Assembly (NCBI GenBank): GCA_020724325.1
Contig: DYHC01000068.1
Coordinates: 1-8,518 of the forward strand
DNA: 8,518 nt
Origin: Melioribacter roseus
Lineage (GTDB): Bacteria > Bacteroidota > Ignavibacteria > Ignavibacteriales > Melioribacteraceae
Direction: 5' to 3'
A program made the translations under genes and the position numbers. Each line of letters opens with the position of its first letter. The first letter of the stretch is position 1. Positions 5,370 to 8,518 of the stretch are shown here, piece after piece. Below the pieces are notes generated by a model that worked only from the letters and a program-made list of their open reading frames with translations, did not search any database and was not told the DNA's origin.

Positions 5370-8273
5370 TTAAAAGATAGACCAGTAAACAGATATTTGT
5401 GCGGCAAAGCTTCTGTAGCTCGCTTCATCACGCGATGTACTCTGGGCAATTATTCTTCCCGAGAATAAAAAATTACGGGATGCCTGATAATAAACATCCA
5501 GATAAGCACCCAACACCAAAATTTTATTTCTTGGAATAATACCCAATTTGCCGCCGAGCGTTACTCTTAAATCTTTTTTCCTTTCGAGTTCATTATCTAC
5601 CCAAATACTGTGCGATTCAAAATTTGTAGGCGAATAGTAATACTGAGCTTTATACTTATAATTTGTGTAATAATACTCGTATCCTACTGCAAGATCTTTA
5701 TAGAAATATTTACCTAAACGAAGGTTGAGATCATTTCCTTCGTTTGCATCGCTGACCGATATATATTGAAATGAACCGGATACTTTAAGACCGTCTCTGT
5801 GTTTGTAATACCCCTCGAAGCGGATTAGATTTGCATAATATCTGATATCAATTAAATATGGCGAGTAAAGAATTAATGCGGCATCGGAACTTTGATATAA
5901 TAATGAGAATGAAATTGTATCTCTTCTCTCAAATCTTATATATGCATCTTTTTCATCACGGAACAAATAACCGCGCGCGCTGCTTCTTCCTATTCCTGCC
6001 CCCATATTTAGATCCCGCGATAGACGTGCTACACCATGAACCTTAAAAGTATTGTACCTTATATTACCGATATAATTATATGTACTGATTACATCCTGAT
6101 TCAAAACGGTTTCAATTGAATTAAGCTGTGTACGGTGAAATGAAACGCCCAGCGAAAAGAAATTTGAAAGACCCAGCTCAAGTCGAGAACCAATAGAGAA
6201 TAAACTGAAGCCGGCATTATCAGAATAAAGTTGAACAGCCGGTGCAAGCGCAACATAATTAGGAAAATTTTCAAGAATGGCGCTTAATCCTGTAAGTGGT
6301 AAAAATCCCTTCCTCATTTCTACCATGCTTACCTGTGTGGAATCGAGCTGCCATGTATCTAATAACATATTATAAATGGTTCTTGCAGAATCATACTCGG
6401 TGGCTTTAGCATAGGAATCGCCAAGGTAGAGCCATGCATCAAACTCGGTTGAGTCTTCCTTTGCAAGAGCTTTAAATTCTTTTATAGCATTTAATGTATC
6501 GTCAATTGCATAATAAACTTTTGCTTTTTGCATTGCGGCGTCGTAATTGTAAGCTTGTTTTAATACTTCATTATAAGTATCAAGTGCTTTTTGAAATTCT
6601 TTAGCGCAGAAGAGTACGTCGCCATATTCTTTTAAGATAAGAACATTGGGTTCGGCTTTGGCAAGATATTCTTCGTAATAAAGGAGTGCATCAGGGCAGT
6701 CTTCGTCCATAACTCTTTTTCTCCCTTCTTCAAGAATTGCATAAAGCTTTTCTTCTTCGGCTCGTAAACGCTGCCAGTCAATATTGGACTGAAGTTTAAT
6801 AACCTCGTCGTTAGCCGGGTCAATTCCCTTTGCTTTATCTGCGTAGTCTTGAGCGCCTTCAAAATCCCTTTCAAGTAGCTTTAAAGAACCCATAGAGATA
6901 AGTGCTTCGAGGTTATCGGGTTTCGACTTAAGAACATTATCCAGGTATTCCAGTGCTAATTGAGTGTCGCGGTTAATCCACACAGAAACCTGAGCTCTAA
7001 AGAGCTGGTAGTCAAGATTGTTTGGATAATCGATTAGAAGTTTATCTGTGATGTCTATTGCTTTATCGAATTCTCTGCTCCAAGCAGAAACTCTTGCATA
7101 ACGGAATCTTAACTGCTCGTCTTTTTCATCGGGATAAGTATCAAAGTACTGATCCAGCATTACCATAGCGCTGTCGTATTCTTGAAGATACTCGTAATAT
7201 TCGGCTACAAGTTTTAATGCTTGCTTATCGCCAGGGTCTAATTGCAATCTAACTTTGGCAGAATCTAAATTTTCTCTGTATGTCTTTGCTCTATATTCTG
7301 TAACATAATTCCACTTTTCTTGGTAACGCGGGTCTTCCGCTTTAGTTAACCCGATAAATTGAAGCTGCTGGTAAGCTTCCTCGTATCTGTTGGCTGCTAT
7401 TAATTCGTCAACCAATTTAAATCTTGTTTCTATATCTGCGGGATTTCTTTTTATTAACCTGTAGTACCGGTCAATAGGAAACTCCCTTTCGAATGCGCGG
7501 GGATCTTGCTGGGTTACATACGCTTGCCGGTTGACAATATCCAGACCATCCTGTGCTTCTTTGAAGAAGGGTTTAAAACCAAGCGCAGTCTCGAATGCTT
7601 TCTTTGCTATAGCGTATTTACTTAACCAGAGTGTAAAATAACCGTATCGGCTCCACAACCTCCAATCATCAGGATATCTTTCAACATATTTCTTTAATAT
7701 CCTTTCTCCTTTAACTATGCTTCCGGTTTTTGCTAAAATTTCTGTGTAGCGGATTATTTCATCTGGGGAAGCATTATCATCACGCGCTAAGTATTCATCA
7801 TACCACAATTCAGCTTTATCCCAGATTTCCATCCACATATAAGACTTACCTATTTCGAGATAGTTGAACGGATTGTTCGGATTAATAGCAATCTCGCGTT
7901 GATGTCCATTAATTTTTTTTTCGAGTAATGGATACCAAATACCGATAAGTCGTTGAAGGTTTTTTTCGTATTCAGCTCTTTTTTGGGAATCACGTGTTTC
8001 AAGCGCAATAGCTCTTCTATAATCGAGGCGGCCGTTAAAATATTGCTGACGTCTTTCGAAACAGATGCCGCGGAGGTTATAACCTTCGGGATTTTGCGGT
8101 TCGGAAGAAATTATTTTGTTTAATTGATCAATTGCTTCGCCATACCTTCCGGCTTGCATGTGAGAAAGGGTGATTCTTTTTAATGCTTCAATATCAACTC
8201 TCTGCGGTTGAGAATAATTTGGCTGGGTTATTAGCAATATTACCAAAATTATTGAATGAAAAGCTCGGTTCAT
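5370..8273 (-). CDS. TPR protein with C-terminal outer-membrane beta-barrel (BcsC/PgaA/YaiO-like architecture)
   Basis: The protein has 967 residues from the ATG at 8273; a TTG one codon upstream (8276) is less likely. Residues 1-22 are a signal peptide (MNRAFHSIILVILLITQPN, then YSQ). About 28-640 are helical repeats of the TPR type, at least ten units, for example AGRYGEAIDQLNKIISSEP near 41-59, YDSAMVMLDQYFDTYPDE near 366-383, REFDKAIDITDKLLIDYP near 400-417 and FQKALDTYNEVLKQA near 560-574. From about 658 to the end the sequence changes to short alternating, Tyr/Phe-rich strands and finishes AAQISVYWSIF, a typical outer-membrane barrel with a terminal Phe. The motif YYSPTNF (about 879-885) recalls the YYSPQ.Y stretch in the barrel of cellulose exporter BcsC. 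Such proteins pass polysaccharide across the outer membrane while the periplasmic repeats guide it. A non-export YaiO-like barrel remains possible. It is the first gene of a two-gene unit with the M23 peptidase. Confidence 0.85.
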   Translation of the reverse strand: MNRAFHSIILVILLITQPNYSQPQRVDIEALKRITLSHMQAGRYGEAIDQLNKIISSEPQNPEGYNLRGICFERRQQYFNGRLDYRRAIALETRDSQKRAEYEKNLQRLIGIWYPLLEKKINGHQREIAINPNNPFNYLEIGKSYMWMEIWDKAELWYDEYLARDDNASPDEIIRYTEILAKTGSIVKGERILKKYVERYPDDWRLWSRYGYFTLWLSKYAIAKKAFETALGFKPFFKEAQDGLDIVNRQAYVTQQDPRAFEREFPIDRYYRLIKRNPADIETRFKLVDELIAANRYEEAYQQLQFIGLTKAEDPRYQEKWNYVTEYRAKTYRENLDSAKVRLQLDPGDKQALKLVAEYYEYLQEYDSAMVMLDQYFDTYPDEKDEQLRFRYARVSAWSREFDKAIDITDKLLIDYPNNLDYQLFRAQVSVWINRDTQLALEYLDNVLKSKPDNLEALISMGSLKLLERDFEGAQDYADKAKGIDPANDEVIKLQSNIDWQRLRAEEEKLYAILEEGRKRVMDEDCPDALLYYEEYLAKAEPNVLILKEYGDVLFCAKEFQKALDTYNEVLKQAYNYDAAMQKAKVYYAIDDTLNAIKEFKALAKEDSTEFDAWLYLGDSYAKATEYDSARTIYNMLLDTWQLDSTQVSMVEMRKGFLPLTGLSAILENFPNYVALAPAVQLYSDNAGFSLFSIGSRLELGLSNFFSLGVSFHRTQLNSIETVLNQDVISTYNYIGNIRYNTFKVHGVARLSRDLNMGAGIGRSSARGYLFRDEKDAYIRFERRDTISFSLLYQSSDAALILYSPYLIDIRYYANLIRFEGYYKHRDGLKVSGSFQYISVSDANEGNDLNLRLGKYFYKDLAVGYEYYYTNYKYKAQYYYSPTNFESHSIWVDNELERKKDLRVTLGGKLGIIPRNKILVLGAYLDVYYQASRNFLFSGRIIAQSTSRDEASYRSFAAQISVYWSIF

Positions 8274-8280
8274 CAAACAG

Positions 8281-8297
8281 TGTCGATTTTGTCGATT
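8281..8297. repeat. Short tandem repeat upstream of the TPR-barrel gene
   Basis: TGTCGATT occurs at 8281-8288 and again at 8290-8297, a 9-bp period. On the minus strand it reads AATCGACA twice and would lie inside the predicted 5' leader, about 8-24 nt before the start codon. Two copies could be chance or a protein or RNA binding site. Confidence 0.4.
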
Positions 8298-8304
8298 ATG
8301 AAAA

Positions 8305-8312
8305 CAAAGTTA
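8305..8312 (-). promoter_or_regulatory. Possible -7 promoter box of the TPR-barrel/M23 unit
   Basis: CAAAGTTA on the plus strand reads TAACTTTG on the minus strand, an exact TAnnTTTG match. Transcription would begin near 8298, giving a leader of about 25 nt. No good TTTG -33 box is found 19-21 nt upstream: the nearest (plus-strand CAAA at 8325-8328) is only 12 nt away. The call therefore rests on one box. No Shine-Dalgarno precedes the ATG. Confidence 0.35.
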
Positions 8313-8426
8313 TTAAAATTAGTCCAAATATTATACTTAAAAGTGTGCCAGAAATTAGATTCTGTTTTAAGGCATACAACGGCTTTTGATTGAAAATTGA
8401 GTCTCAAAATAGAATGGTGATTTAAA

Positions 8427-8501
8427 ATGGACTTGGAACAACTGAAAAAAACCGCTAATGCCAGAGAATCATTCGAGGTAATAATCTTGGTTTTAATATG
8501 A
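8427..8501 (+). CDS. Possible 24-residue frame, divergent from the TPR-barrel gene (unidentified)
   Basis: ATG at 8427 follows GGTGA (8416-8420) at a suitable 6-nt distance and opens a frame MDLEQLKKTANARESFEVII that ends after 24 residues at TGA 8499-8501. The stop overlaps a second ATG (8498-8500, ATGA) that opens a frame reading MNYFASS to the window edge. Either this is a short leader-like frame coupled to a following gene, or one gene broken by a frameshift, or chance. I do not recognise the sequence. Its place, divergent from a well-defined gene with about 150 bp between starts, is where a new gene would be expected. Confidence 0.25.
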   Translation: MDLEQLKKTANARESFEVIILVLI

Positions 8502-8518
8502 ATTACTTCGCGAGCAGC

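Noticed and set aside
5354..5449. N-terminal extension of the M23 gene by 32 residues
   Set aside because: It overlaps the end of the TPR-barrel gene and would place the signal peptide internally; the ATG at 5353 starts exactly at the signal peptide.
8183..8389. 68-codon frame on the plus strand across the TPR-barrel start
   Set aside because: Its first half is antisense to the signal peptide and first TPR of the large gene, the rest runs through the upstream region, and no domain is recognisable.

Overview
The window is AT-rich (by eye well under 45% G+C) and reads as a fragment of a Gram-negative genome from the Bacteroidota/Chlorobi side of the tree, most like the Ignavibacteria. The reasons are: several proteins with export signals and outer-membrane beta-barrel endings (final Phe, alternating aromatic residues); a Wzi-type capsule protein of the kind common in that group; weak or absent Shine-Dalgarno sequences; and matches to the Bacteroidota promoter consensus (TTTG / TAnnTTTG). 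The lineage is an inference from these traits, not from a marker gene.

Layout. Positions 3-557 (+) hold the C-terminal 184 residues of a Wzi-like capsule-assembly outer-membrane protein, cut by the left edge. Positions 558-1041 are non-coding and hold two nearly identical 50-bp direct repeats and a good Bacteroidota-type promoter lying almost on top of the next start codon. A HAD-superfamily phosphatase-like gene (1042-1674, +) and a secreted M14 zinc carboxypeptidase-like protein with a C-terminal amidotransferase-like domain (1785-4367, +) follow. Positions 4368-4537 separate convergent genes and contain an imperfect dyad element bounded by GAACGC/GCGTTC. On the minus strand a two-gene unit runs leftward: a 967-residue TPR protein with a C-terminal outer-membrane beta-barrel (8273 to 5370), then, 16 nt later, a secreted M23 (LytM-type) peptidase (5353 to 4538). 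Positions 8274-8426 are an upstream region with a promoter-like -7 box for the minus-strand unit. At the right edge a short plus-strand frame starts at 8427 and cannot be identified.

Theme. Apart from the cytoplasmic HAD protein, every identifiable product is predicted to be exported and to act in or on the envelope: capsule attachment, peptide hydrolysis, peptidoglycan remodelling and a BcsC/PgaA-like TPR-plus-barrel. The most interesting unit is the TPR-barrel/M23 pair, which has the architecture of an exopolysaccharide outer-membrane exporter joined to a wall hydrolase, with no polysaccharide synthase visible in this window. No mobile element, CRISPR array, tRNA or rRNA was seen.
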